Assembly: GCA_964485095.1 (NCBI GenBank)
Contig: CAZAIB010000014.1
Span: 25,083-89,082, forward strand
Direction: 5' to 3'
DNA from: CAYNWT01 sp964485095
Lineage (GTDB): Bacteria > Planctomycetota > Planctomycetia > Planctomycetales > Planctomycetaceae
Length of the DNA: 64,000 bases
Shown here: positions 35,338 through 42,956 of the stretch, piece by piece
How positions within the stretch are numbered: position 1 is the first letter of the stretch
Layout: every line of letters starts with the position of its first letter
Notes under the pieces: generated by a model
The model's input: the letters and a program-made list of their open reading frames with translations, nothing else
Told to the model about the DNA's origin: nothing
Database searches by the model: none
Translations under genes and position numbers: made by a program

Positions 35338-36210
35338 CTACTTCTTCAAAGAGCGAAGCATGGTCTTGGTGAAGTTGACGAAGCTCTGCATGTCGTCGCA
35401 GTGAACTGAGTAATTGAATTGCTTGCGGATATCTTCAGTCAGAGCACGGCCACCGACTGCGAACACAGCTTCGTGTTCGTCGGCTCGCCTGTAGACCTGC
35501 TTCATAGACTCAACAAAGGTTTCTTCGTTGACGATGTACGATGCCGAAACCCAAATCAAAGCCGGCTTAATTTCATCAATCGCACGCAGCACGGTTCCAA
35601 CGGGAAGCGAATGACCAATGCTGGCCGCATCCCAACCACCGTCTCGCAGAATGAGTTCGCTCATCGTCAGCGCGAGTAAATACTCGTCACCGGAAAGACT
35701 GAACCCAATCGCGCGGGGTGCGTTTGCCACCGGCGGTTGGATGAGTGTTCGCATCTCGATCATGAGCCGCAGAGCCATCCCACACGCGCGGCGTTCTTTG
35801 TAGATTGCGACATCGCCGCATTCCCACAAGTCGCCAATCTGGTGGAACGCCGCCGCGATCACCTTGTCGCAAATCGTCGGCAGATCGTGTTGGCCGAGGT
35901 AAAGGTCGATCAGAATCTGGCGACAAATCTCCTCATCACCATCAATCAACCCTTCCACGAATCGAGCCCGAGCCCGATCGGTGGTCCACTCTGTCTTCCC
36001 AAGCGAAGTTGGCAGCCCCAACACGTCGGGTTCGACAATGGAGTGCCCCTGCTGACGCAGAAATCCCAGAACGCCACCGATCGGCAAGCGCCGGTGACCT
36101 CCCGCCGTCTTCTCAACGGGGATGAGGCCGCGATCACACCAGCGTTTCAGTGACGATTCACTGACGCCGATCGCTCGCGCAACTTGTTTCGGTGTAAGGT
36201 GTTGCTTCAC
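35338..36210 (-). CDS. CarH/LitR-like MerR regulator lacking known B12-binding residues
   Basis: 290-residue transcription factor. Residues 4-55 form a MerR-type winged helix (TPKQVARAIGVSESSLKRWCDRG, GGHRRL). Residues about 78-160 match the four-helix bundle and 168-290 the Rossmann cobalamin domain of CarH. In Thermus CarH the bundle motif is W-x9-E-H and the lower ligand is a His in E-x-H. Here these read W129-x9-E139-Arg140 and D175-E176-Tyr177. Light sensing by adenosylcobalamin as in CarH is therefore doubtful. Divergent from the lipid-modification operon it probably controls. Confidence 0.82.
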   Translation of the reverse strand: MKQHLTPKQVARAIGVSESSLKRWCDRGLIPVEKTAGGHRRLPIGGVLGFLRQQGHSIVEPDVLGLPTSLGKTEWTTDRARARFVEGLIDGDEEICRQILIDLYLGQHDLPTICDKVIAAAFHQIGDLWECGDVAIYKERRACGMALRLMIEMRTLIQPPVANAPRAIGFSLSGDEYLLALTMSELILRDGGWDAASIGHSLPVGTVLRAIDEIKPALIWVSASYIVNEETFVESMKQVYRRADEHEAVFAVGGRALTEDIRKQFNYSVHCDDMQSFVNFTKTMLRSLKK

Positions 36211-36350
36211 GTTTGGCTCGCAATGGGGCGAGAGGTCCGGAATTTCGGATGTCGGGTTATAGAACTCGCAATCAACCTGCCCAGGTGATTCCAGACATTC
36301 CTGGGTTTCGACTTGTCAGCCGACGCGCCAAGTCTAGAACCCATCAACAC

Positions 36351-36379
36351 TTGGACGTTTTGACCGATTTGAACGTTTT
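36351..36379. promoter_or_regulatory. Direct repeat in the divergent promoter region
   Basis: TTGGACGTTTT (36351-36361) and TTGAACGTTTT (36369-36379) are direct copies with one mismatch, 18 bases apart start to start. They lie 18 bases upstream of the DCC start in the gap shared with the MerR-type regulator. This is a candidate operator; the assignment is inference. Confidence 0.4.
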
Positions 36380-36396
36380 TCCTGCAGGTTGCAAGG

Positions 36397-36816
36397 TTGA
36401 GTTCCCAGCACGACATCACCGCCTTCATTGATGCGAATTGCCCGGTTTGTCGCCGCGAGGTCGCGATGATTCGTTGGCTGGACCGTCGAAACCGAGTTCG
36501 TTTCGTTGATATTTCGGCCGCAGATTTCTCTCCACCTACCAGCGAGCATGACTATGAAACGCTGATGGCCGAGATCCATGGACTCACCGCTGCGGGCGAA
36601 TGGGTAATTGGGGTGGAGGTCTTCCGGCGGCTCTATGCGGCGGTTGGGTTCAGTTTACTGGTTTGGCCAACGCGGTTACCCGGCGTGTCGCACCTGATGG
36701 ATTGGGGCTATGGAATCTTCGCCCGAAACCGAGTGAAGTGGTTTAGTCGGTGCAATGATTCCTGCGGCCTGAGATCGGAACCAACACCAGTCAGCCCAAC
36801 CAGCAGGAGTCTGTAA
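36397..36816 (+). CDS. DCC-family thiol-disulfide oxidoreductase-like protein
   Basis: 139-residue protein of the DUF393/DCC family. The N-terminal FIDANCPVCRREV has the family CxxC, and YGIFARNR lies near the C-terminus. A thioredoxin-like redox role is presumed from the CxxC motif. It starts at a TTG with GCAAGG immediately before it. It is first in the operon, and its TAA overlaps the next ATG (TAATG). In other bacteria DCC proteins often accompany light- or stress-induced lipid genes of the kind that follow. Confidence 0.82.
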   Translation: MSSQHDITAFIDANCPVCRREVAMIRWLDRRNRVRFVDISAADFSPPTSEHDYETLMAEIHGLTAAGEWVIGVEVFRRLYAAVGFSLLVWPTRLPGVSHLMDWGYGIFARNRVKWFSRCNDSCGLRSEPTPVSPTSRSL

Positions 36817-38099
36817 TGCGAATCGCGATTATCGGTTCCGGCATTTCAGGCCTGAGCGCGGCCTGGCTGCTGCGGCACGACCACGATGTAACCGTGTTTG
36901 AGGCGAACGACTACGTCGGCGGGCACACGAACACCGTTGACGTCCAGTACGAAGGCGACGAACTGGCAATCGACACCGGCTTCATCGTTCACAACGATCG
37001 AACATACCCGAACCTGCTTCGCCTGTTCAGCGAGTTGCGGGTCGAGACTGTCGCGACGCCGATGAGCTTCAGCGTGAAGTGCGACAAGACGGGGCTCGAA
37101 TACAACGGCACGAACATCAACGGCCTGTTCGCGCAACGGTCGAATCTGTTCCGGCCAAGCTTTCACAGAATGGTCCGCGACATTCTGCGGTTCAATCGCG
37201 AAGCACCGAAGCTGGTGGAAACTGCGGACGAAGGCCAAACGGTCGCTGAGTATCTTGGCGAACACGGTTACTGCCGCGAATTCTCTGACCACTATCTCCT
37301 GCCGATGGGCGCGGCGATTTGGTCCTGCCCGGAATCAACGTTCGGCAAGTTCCCGATCAGGTTCATCGCTGAGTTCTACTACAACCACGGACTGCTTAGC
37401 TTAAAAGACCGACCACAGTGGCGCGTCATCAAGGGCGGTTCGCGCGAGTATGTGCGAGTAATGCTGCGCGAGCTTGGTTCAAACATTCGCTTAAACGCTG
37501 CGGTTCAATCAGTAAGTCGATCCGGCAACAGCGTCCGAGTTCTCACGCAGGAAACGGACGAGCAATTTGACGAAATCGTTTTCGCCTGCCACAGCGACCA
37601 GGCGTTGCGAATGCTGGATGATCCGTCACAAAGCGAGACAGAAGTGCTGACGGAGTTCCCCTACAACGAGAACATCGCGATCCTGCACGCCGACAGCAGC
37701 GTGCTGCCAACTCGCCGCCGAGCGTGGGCAAGTTGGAACTACCACATCGGCGCCAACGACAACGCGGCCACTCTTTCGTACTGCATGAACATTCTGCAGC
37801 ACATCGAATCAAAGCACACGTATTCCGTCACGTTAAACGAAGAAGACGCCATCGACCCGGCGAAGGTGCTGGGAAAATTCCACTACAGTCATCCCGTTTA
37901 CACCACCAGCCGAGCCGCAGCTCAGTCGCGACACGCAGAACTAATCCGCGCGAATCGCACGTCATTTTGTGGAGCCTACTGGGGTAACGGCTTCCACGAA
38001 GACGGAGTCGTCAGCGCGCTGGCTGTTTGCAAAGCGTTCGGGCGCGATTTCGATGGTCGAGTCGATCAGCAACAGCCTGCGGCGGAGGCGATCGCGTAA
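36816..38099 (+). CDS. FAD-dependent amine-oxidase-like oxidoreductase
   Basis: 427-residue flavoprotein. The dinucleotide fold is RIAIIGSGISGLSAAWLL with FEANDYVGGHTNTV. The family is 'NAD/FAD-binding protein' next to cfa genes, distantly related to phytoene desaturases and to the flavin enzymes acting on methyl-branched fatty acids. Further conserved stretches are ELAIDTGFIVHNDRTYPNL and SCPESTFGKFPIRFI. It probably oxidises or desaturates a phospholipid acyl chain together with the CFA enzymes downstream. TAATG overlaps at both ends show tight coupling. Confidence 0.85.
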   Translation: MRIAIIGSGISGLSAAWLLRHDHDVTVFEANDYVGGHTNTVDVQYEGDELAIDTGFIVHNDRTYPNLLRLFSELRVETVATPMSFSVKCDKTGLEYNGTNINGLFAQRSNLFRPSFHRMVRDILRFNREAPKLVETADEGQTVAEYLGEHGYCREFSDHYLLPMGAAIWSCPESTFGKFPIRFIAEFYYNHGLLSLKDRPQWRVIKGGSREYVRVMLRELGSNIRLNAAVQSVSRSGNSVRVLTQETDEQFDEIVFACHSDQALRMLDDPSQSETEVLTEFPYNENIAILHADSSVLPTRRRAWASWNYHIGANDNAATLSYCMNILQHIESKHTYSVTLNEEDAIDPAKVLGKFHYSHPVYTTSRAAAQSRHAELIRANRTSFCGAYWGNGFHEDGVVSALAVCKAFGRDFDGRVDQQQPAAEAIA

Positions 38100-38965
38100 T
38101 GTTGCACAGCTGTCTTTACCGCGGCTGGGTCCGCCATCGACGTCGGGAACCGGTTCAAAACGAATTCACCTACAACGTGTTCTTCGCGTATCTGGATCTC
38201 GAAGAACTCGACCACGTATTCAAAGGCCGATGGTTTTGGTCAACGTCTCGAATGGCGATTGCTCGCTTCCGGCGAGAAGATCACTTTGGCGACCACAGCC
38301 AGCCGCTTGCCAATTGCGTTCGCGACCTGGTTGAGAACCAAACAGGGACTCGTCCAACCGGCCCCATTCGCATGCTGTCGCAACTGCGGTTCTATGGCTA
38401 CCTGATGAACCCCGTCGCGTTTTTCTACTGCTTCAACAATGCCGGAACAGAAGTTGAATCCGTGGTCGCGGAAGTCACGAACACACCCTGGGGCGAAACG
38501 CACTGCTACGTTCTTGATCAAGCAACCCTGACAGGTTCCGGACCAAACACCCGCAAGGAATTCCACGTGTCGCCGTTCATGGAAATGTACATGCAATACG
38601 CGTGGAAAGCCGGAACACCGGGCGAAACACTCTCGATGCATATCGACGAAAACAAAGCTTCGACAACTGGAACCGGCCAGGCATTCTTCGACGTGACGAC
38701 ATCCCTGAAACGACACGAAATCACAGGCTTCAATCTGGCAGCGGCTCTAGTTCGTCATCCGTTCATGACGGGCAAAATCGCCGCCGCAATTTATTGGCAG
38801 GCTCTGAAACTTTGGTGGAAGGGATGCCCGTTCGTCCCCCACCCAGGCAAAACCGATACCCCTCGTACCGCGATTAGCATCGAAAAACCAATCGCGTGCC
38901 CGACTAACTCCCCGCGTACGGCCGGCGCAACACTTCCTCTCGAAACTGCTGCAACTCTGGACTAA
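38099..38965 (+). CDS. DUF1365 protein
   Basis: 288-residue protein of DUF1365, starting MLHSCLYRGWVRHRR; the longer frame from 38027 is not family-like. Conserved motifs are RMLSQLRFYGYLMNPVAFFYC, SVVAEVTNTPWGE and KEFHVSPFMEMYMQY. The family is nearly always encoded between an FAD oxidoreductase and a CFA-type methyltransferase and is thought to take part in lipid modification, but no activity is established. The start codon overlaps the preceding stop (TAATG), and the gene ends 5 bases before cfa. Confidence 0.88.
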   Translation: MLHSCLYRGWVRHRRREPVQNEFTYNVFFAYLDLEELDHVFKGRWFWSTSRMAIARFRREDHFGDHSQPLANCVRDLVENQTGTRPTGPIRMLSQLRFYGYLMNPVAFFYCFNNAGTEVESVVAEVTNTPWGETHCYVLDQATLTGSGPNTRKEFHVSPFMEMYMQYAWKAGTPGETLSMHIDENKASTTGTGQAFFDVTTSLKRHEITGFNLAAALVRHPFMTGKIAAAIYWQALKLWWKGCPFVPHPGKTDTPRTAISIEKPIACPTNSPRTAGATLPLETAATLD

Positions 38966-38970
38966 CACCG

Positions 38971-40278
38971 ATGAGCACCACGACTCTCACAGGCAAGCAC
39001 ATACTCTCCGAACGCAATTCGGCCCCGAAAGCGACGCAATCAGGTTTCATCGATCGCTGGTGCCGACGCCTGGTCATGGACCGACTTAACCAAATCGAAA
39101 TTGGTGGCCTGCGCATCACAGACGACACCGGAACGCGCGACTTCGGCAGCGGGCCGACATTGCATGTCGAAGTCACCAGCCCAAAGTTCTATCGCCAAAT
39201 CGTTTTTGGCGGCAGCGTGGGAGCCGCCGAAGCGTGGATCGACGGCAACTGGAGCACCGACGACCTAACCGGCGTTCTGCGATTGTTCCTGCAAAACCGC
39301 CAGGTCATGCAGTCACTCAACAAAAAGGCCGCGCGGGTCGGCGCGTGGATGAACCGCCTGGCCCATCGTCTTCGAGCCAACAGTAAGACCGGCAGTCGGC
39401 GCAACATTGCCGAACACTACGACCTCGGCAACGACTTCTTTGAACTGTTCCTCGACCCGACCATGATGTACTCGTCAGCCGTGTTCGAACACGACGACAT
39501 GACGCTGGACGAAGCAGCCGTGGCGAAGCTGGATCGCATTTGCCGTCGGCTCAAGCTGGGCCCTGACGACCACGTGGTTGAAATCGGAACAGGGTGGGGC
39601 GGGTTCGCAAGACATGCCGCCGCCAACTACGGCTGCCGAGTAACAACCACCACCATTTCGCAGGAACAATACAAGCACGCCAAACAGCTCATCGAAGATG
39701 AGGAACTTGATCACCTGGTCAATGTCGTCTGCGAAGACTACCGCGACTTAACCGGCACCTACGACAAGCTGGTCTCAATCGAGATGATTGAAGCCGTCGG
39801 GCTGGAACACCTGGAAACCTACTTCCGCAAGTGTTCCGACTTACTGAAGCCGGACGGAACGATGCTCATCCAAAGCATCACGATTGCTGACCAAATCTAC
39901 GACAGCTACAGCCGGGGAGCCGACTTCATTCAGAAGTACATCTTCCCTGGCGGAGCGTTACCAAGCGTTTCGAAGATGCAAGACGTCGTCGCCAGGAACA
40001 CCGACATGCGGCTCATTCACCTCGAGGACATCGCCGCACACTACGCCCGCACACTGGTCGAATGGGGCAAGCGATTCAACGCACAGCTGGACGAAGTCAG
40101 AACGCAGGGCTTCCCGGAACGCTTCATCCGCATGTGGAACTACTACTTCTGCTACTGCGAGGCCGGCTTCGAAGAACGCACAACGGGAACATCGCAACTC
40201 GTGTTCGCGAAACCAAAATCAAAACACGAAACCGCCCTCAACGACCGAGTCGCCGAACGACTCCTCCAACACACTTAG
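38971..40278 (+). CDS. cfa: Cyclopropane-fatty-acyl-phospholipid synthase family enzyme
   Basis: 435-residue SAM-dependent enzyme that adds a methylene or methyl group to unsaturated acyl chains of membrane phospholipids. CFA hallmarks are IAEHYDLGNDFFELFLDPTM, VEIGTGWGGFARHAA (SAM site), SIEMIEAVGLEHLETYF, QSITIADQIYD and FIQKYIFPGGALPS. The N-terminal domain (about 40-110) that contacts lipid is present. It is the fourth gene of the coupled operon. Whether the product is a cyclopropane, a methyl-branched chain or a furan-acid precursor cannot be told from sequence. Confidence 0.92.
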   Translation: MSTTTLTGKHILSERNSAPKATQSGFIDRWCRRLVMDRLNQIEIGGLRITDDTGTRDFGSGPTLHVEVTSPKFYRQIVFGGSVGAAEAWIDGNWSTDDLTGVLRLFLQNRQVMQSLNKKAARVGAWMNRLAHRLRANSKTGSRRNIAEHYDLGNDFFELFLDPTMMYSSAVFEHDDMTLDEAAVAKLDRICRRLKLGPDDHVVEIGTGWGGFARHAAANYGCRVTTTTISQEQYKHAKQLIEDEELDHLVNVVCEDYRDLTGTYDKLVSIEMIEAVGLEHLETYFRKCSDLLKPDGTMLIQSITIADQIYDSYSRGADFIQKYIFPGGALPSVSKMQDVVARNTDMRLIHLEDIAAHYARTLVEWGKRFNAQLDEVRTQGFPERFIRMWNYYFCYCEAGFEERTTGTSQLVFAKPKSKHETALNDRVAERLLQHT

Positions 40279-40284
40279 CCCCCA

Positions 40285-40343
40285 GTCACCTCTCCCGCCT
40301 GCGGGAGAGGTCGCGGTCTCAGCCGCGGGAGAGGGCCAAGCGC
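40285..40343. repeat. Hairpin repeat (family C), copy 1
   Basis: CCTCTCCCGCCTGCGGGAGA plus GG, then TCGCGGTCTCAGCCGCGGGA and GAGGG. The first hairpin has a 9-bp stem and a 4-base loop. It begins 7 bases after the cfa stop codon. Matching copies lie at 44658 and 53148. Confidence 0.88.
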
Positions 40344-40437
40344 AATAAGAGACCAACTTCGAAAGGCGCCAGGTTCGAAAAGCAACTTCAAGAACCTTGC
40401 CAACTTAGAAACATCGCCGACCTAGAAACCGCGCCCA

Positions 40438-40465
40438 ATCAGTGGGCTCACGCCCACCGCTCGCC
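40438..40465 (-). repeat. REP-type hairpin (family A)
   Basis: Minus-strand copy just before the second methyltransferase gene. Its hairpin is GTGGGC-GTGA-GCCCAC, one pair longer than in other copies, with matched changes in both stem arms. Confidence 0.75.
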
Positions 40466-40484
40466 TTCGTGATAGAACAGACAA

Positions 40485-41525
40485 ATGATTGCACACCTTC
40501 TCACAACCGCGATGCACGCCGCGGAAACTGGCAAACTTCCTGACGTCGCCGTTCGCTCCGGTATCCGTCGCCTTCTGAAGACTCGTCTTGAGAAGGAACT
40601 CGCCGGCGGAGTCCACCAGCAGCAACAACGACTTCAAACACTGATCGACGAAATCCGCAACAGCCCGGTCGCGTTGGTTCCCGAAGTCGCGAACGAACAA
40701 CACTACGAAGTCCCGCCCGAGTTCTTCGTCGAATCCCTGGGACCACGCCTGAAGTACAGCTGTTGCCACTTCGAAGACGGCGTCACTGATCTAGAGTCCG
40801 CCGAAAAGTCCGCTCTCCAAATCACATGTAAGCGCGCCGGCATTGAAGACGGCATGAAGATACTGGACCTCGGCTGCGGCTGGGGTTCGTTCTCTCTGTG
40901 GGCGGCAGAACACTACCCCAACTGCGAAATCACATCCGTTTCGAACTCAGCCCCCCAGCGCCAGTTCATTGAACAACGCGCCAAGTCACTGAACCTGACG
41001 AACCTCACAGTCGTCACCGCCGACATGAACGAGTTCTCCATCGACCAGCAATTCGACCGAATCGTATCGGTAGAAATGTTCGAACACATGCGCAACTATG
41101 AGGAACTGCTGCGTCGAGTTTCCACGTGGTTAAAGGCCGACGGCAAATTGTTCGTCCACATTTTTTGCCATCGCACCGCGGCTTACCCATTCAAGGTCGA
41201 AGGCAAGTCCGACTGGATGGCCAAACATTTCTTTACCGGCGGCATCATGCCATCCGCTTCACTGCTGGCTCACTTTCAACGCGACTTAAGCCTGCAACAG
41301 CAGTGGCACTGGAACGGCCAGCACTACGAGAAAACCTCCAATGCATGGCTGGCCGAAATGGACAAGAACCGATCCGCCATCATGCCCGCCTTCAAAGCCA
41401 CCTATGGCGACGACGCAGCACGTTGGTTCGGCCGCTGGCGAATCTTCCACATGGCCTGCGCAGAACTGTTCGGATACAACAAAGGCAACGAGTGGTTCGT
41501 GACGCACATGCTGTTCGGGAAGTAG
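40485..41525 (+). CDS. CFA-related SAM-dependent methyltransferase
   Basis: 346-residue enzyme of the CFA/coclaurine-N-methyltransferase branch. Motifs are EQHYEVPPEFFVESLGPRLKYS, LDLGCGWGSFSLWAAEHYP (SAM site), VSVEMFEHMRNYEELL, FVHIFCHRTAAYPF and HFFTGGIMPS. It lacks the N-terminal lipid-binding domain of classic CFA synthases, so its acceptor may differ. It follows the operon after about 200 bases of repeat-filled sequence and may have its own promoter. Likely role: a second methylation step on the same lipid (inference). Confidence 0.85.
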   Translation: MIAHLLTTAMHAAETGKLPDVAVRSGIRRLLKTRLEKELAGGVHQQQQRLQTLIDEIRNSPVALVPEVANEQHYEVPPEFFVESLGPRLKYSCCHFEDGVTDLESAEKSALQITCKRAGIEDGMKILDLGCGWGSFSLWAAEHYPNCEITSVSNSAPQRQFIEQRAKSLNLTNLTVVTADMNEFSIDQQFDRIVSVEMFEHMRNYEELLRRVSTWLKADGKLFVHIFCHRTAAYPFKVEGKSDWMAKHFFTGGIMPSASLLAHFQRDLSLQQQWHWNGQHYEKTSNAWLAEMDKNRSAIMPAFKATYGDDAARWFGRWRIFHMACAELFGYNKGNEWFVTHMLFGK

Positions 41526-41562
41526 ACATTGCTTTCTGACGGTCGAACTGTAGAACGGATGC

Positions 41563-41880
41563 ATGAACCGACACGGCGACCCTGATCAGCGAGACAAGAC
41601 CGCGCTTCCCACGTCACTTGTCTACGGGTACGTCAGTGCGATTTACCTTAACTGCTTCTACCTCGTCGTCATCGCGGTTCTTCTCAACCGCGGCAGTGCA
41701 GAAACAGGCCCCGTGCTCATTGGGTGCTGCAGTTGCTTCCTCTACCTCTCGCTCGCTGTAGGCACGATCGCGTTCCTCGCAGCAGCCCCTTCACCGTACC
41801 GAGGAGCGTCTCTTTGCGGCCTGGCCGCAATCTGGTGGGCTCCCATTCTGGCCGTTGGATATTCGACGCTCTTCCGGTGA
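41563..41880 (+). CDS. Small three-helix membrane protein, unknown
   Basis: 105-residue open frame with three hydrophobic helices at about residues 20-42, 50-72 and 82-102. It starts 37 bases after the second methyltransferase on the same strand, so it may be co-transcribed. No family recognised. Confidence 0.5.
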   Translation: MNRHGDPDQRDKTALPTSLVYGYVSAIYLNCFYLVVIAVLLNRGSAETGPVLIGCCSCFLYLSLAVGTIAFLAAAPSPYRGASLCGLAAIWWAPILAVGYSTLFR

Positions 41881-41971
41881 ACTGCCCAGCATCCCAACTA
41901 CGCAATCTGCATTATGCATATTGCGTAATCTCGCACCCTGGATTCAACGAGCCACATAGTCGAACCCAGAC

Positions 41972-42829
41972 TTAGCTATTCGCAAACTTCGCGGCAGCAA
42001 GTGTGTTTTTCAGCAACATTGCAATCGTCATTGGCCCGACGCCGCCTGGCACGGGTGTAATGGCCGATGCAACTTCCTTTGCTGATTCGAATTGAACATC
42101 GCCGACCAGTTTGTCATCGACTCGGTTAATACCGACATCAACCACAACAGCGCCCGGCTTGATCATGTCGCCGGTGACGAACTCCGGTTTGCCGATCGCG
42201 ACTATCAACAAGTCCGCCTGCTTGATCATCGCGGGCAGATCTTTGGTTCCGCTGTGGCAAACAGTCACGGTGCAATTTGCCGTCGCGCCACGTTGAACCA
42301 GCATGGCGGCCATTGGTTTGCCGACAATCTCGCTGCGCCCGATGACAACCGCGTGCATGCCGGATGTATTAACGTCGTTGATGCGAAGTAGTTCCTGAAT
42401 TCCGTGCGGCGTACACGGCAGGAACCGCGGACGGCCCTGGCTCATCAACCCGACGTTCATCGGATGAAAACAATCAACGTCCTTTTCCGGAGCCACCGCG
42501 TCCAACACACGTTGTTCGTTAATCTGCTTCGGCAGCGGCAACTGGCAAAGAATTCCGTGCACTGAATCATCTGCGTTTAACTGTGCGACCAGCGCCAGCA
42601 ATTCATCTTCGGTTGTCTCAGCAGACAGGCGGTGCAGGGTGCTTTGAATGCCGGCTTTCTCGCAGGCGCGTTCTTTGTTCCGAACATAAACCGCGCTGGC
42701 AGGATCGTCGCCGACCAGGACAGCCGCCAGATGTGGAGTCACGCCTGAGTCAGCAGTAAACGCTTCGACCTGAGTCTTCAGTTCGGCTCGAACCTGTTTC
42801 GATGCGGCTTTTCCGTCCAGAATTTTCAT
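41972..42829 (-). CDS. folD: Bifunctional methylenetetrahydrofolate dehydrogenase/cyclohydrolase FolD
   Basis: 285-residue cytoplasmic enzyme interconverting 5,10-methylene-, 5,10-methenyl- and 10-formyl-tetrahydrofolate. Diagnostic motifs are YVRNKERACEKAGI (with the catalytic Lys), GILCQLPLPKQI, DVDCFHPMNVG, PCTPHGI, VVIGRSEIVGKPMA and ITPVPGGVGPMTIAMLL. The start is placed at the Met at 42829, giving MKILDGKAASK; the longer frame from 42856 is unlikely. Divergent from the sulfite reductase gene. Confidence 0.96.
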   Translation of the reverse strand: MKILDGKAASKQVRAELKTQVEAFTADSGVTPHLAAVLVGDDPASAVYVRNKERACEKAGIQSTLHRLSAETTEDELLALVAQLNADDSVHGILCQLPLPKQINEQRVLDAVAPEKDVDCFHPMNVGLMSQGRPRFLPCTPHGIQELLRINDVNTSGMHAVVIGRSEIVGKPMAAMLVQRGATANCTVTVCHSGTKDLPAMIKQADLLIVAIGKPEFVTGDMIKPGAVVVDVGINRVDDKLVGDVQFESAKEVASAITPVPGGVGPMTIAMLLKNTLAAAKFANS

Positions 42830-42956
42830 AGTTCTTCTCGAATGCGAGTCAGGCAAACGGCGCTATCCCCGTTCCCCTGTCCTGACTATACTCCGCGCAG
42901 TCGGCAAGACACCGATTGCGCGATCGGTTGTTTCATGGCAGACGGAAAGTAGCGAG

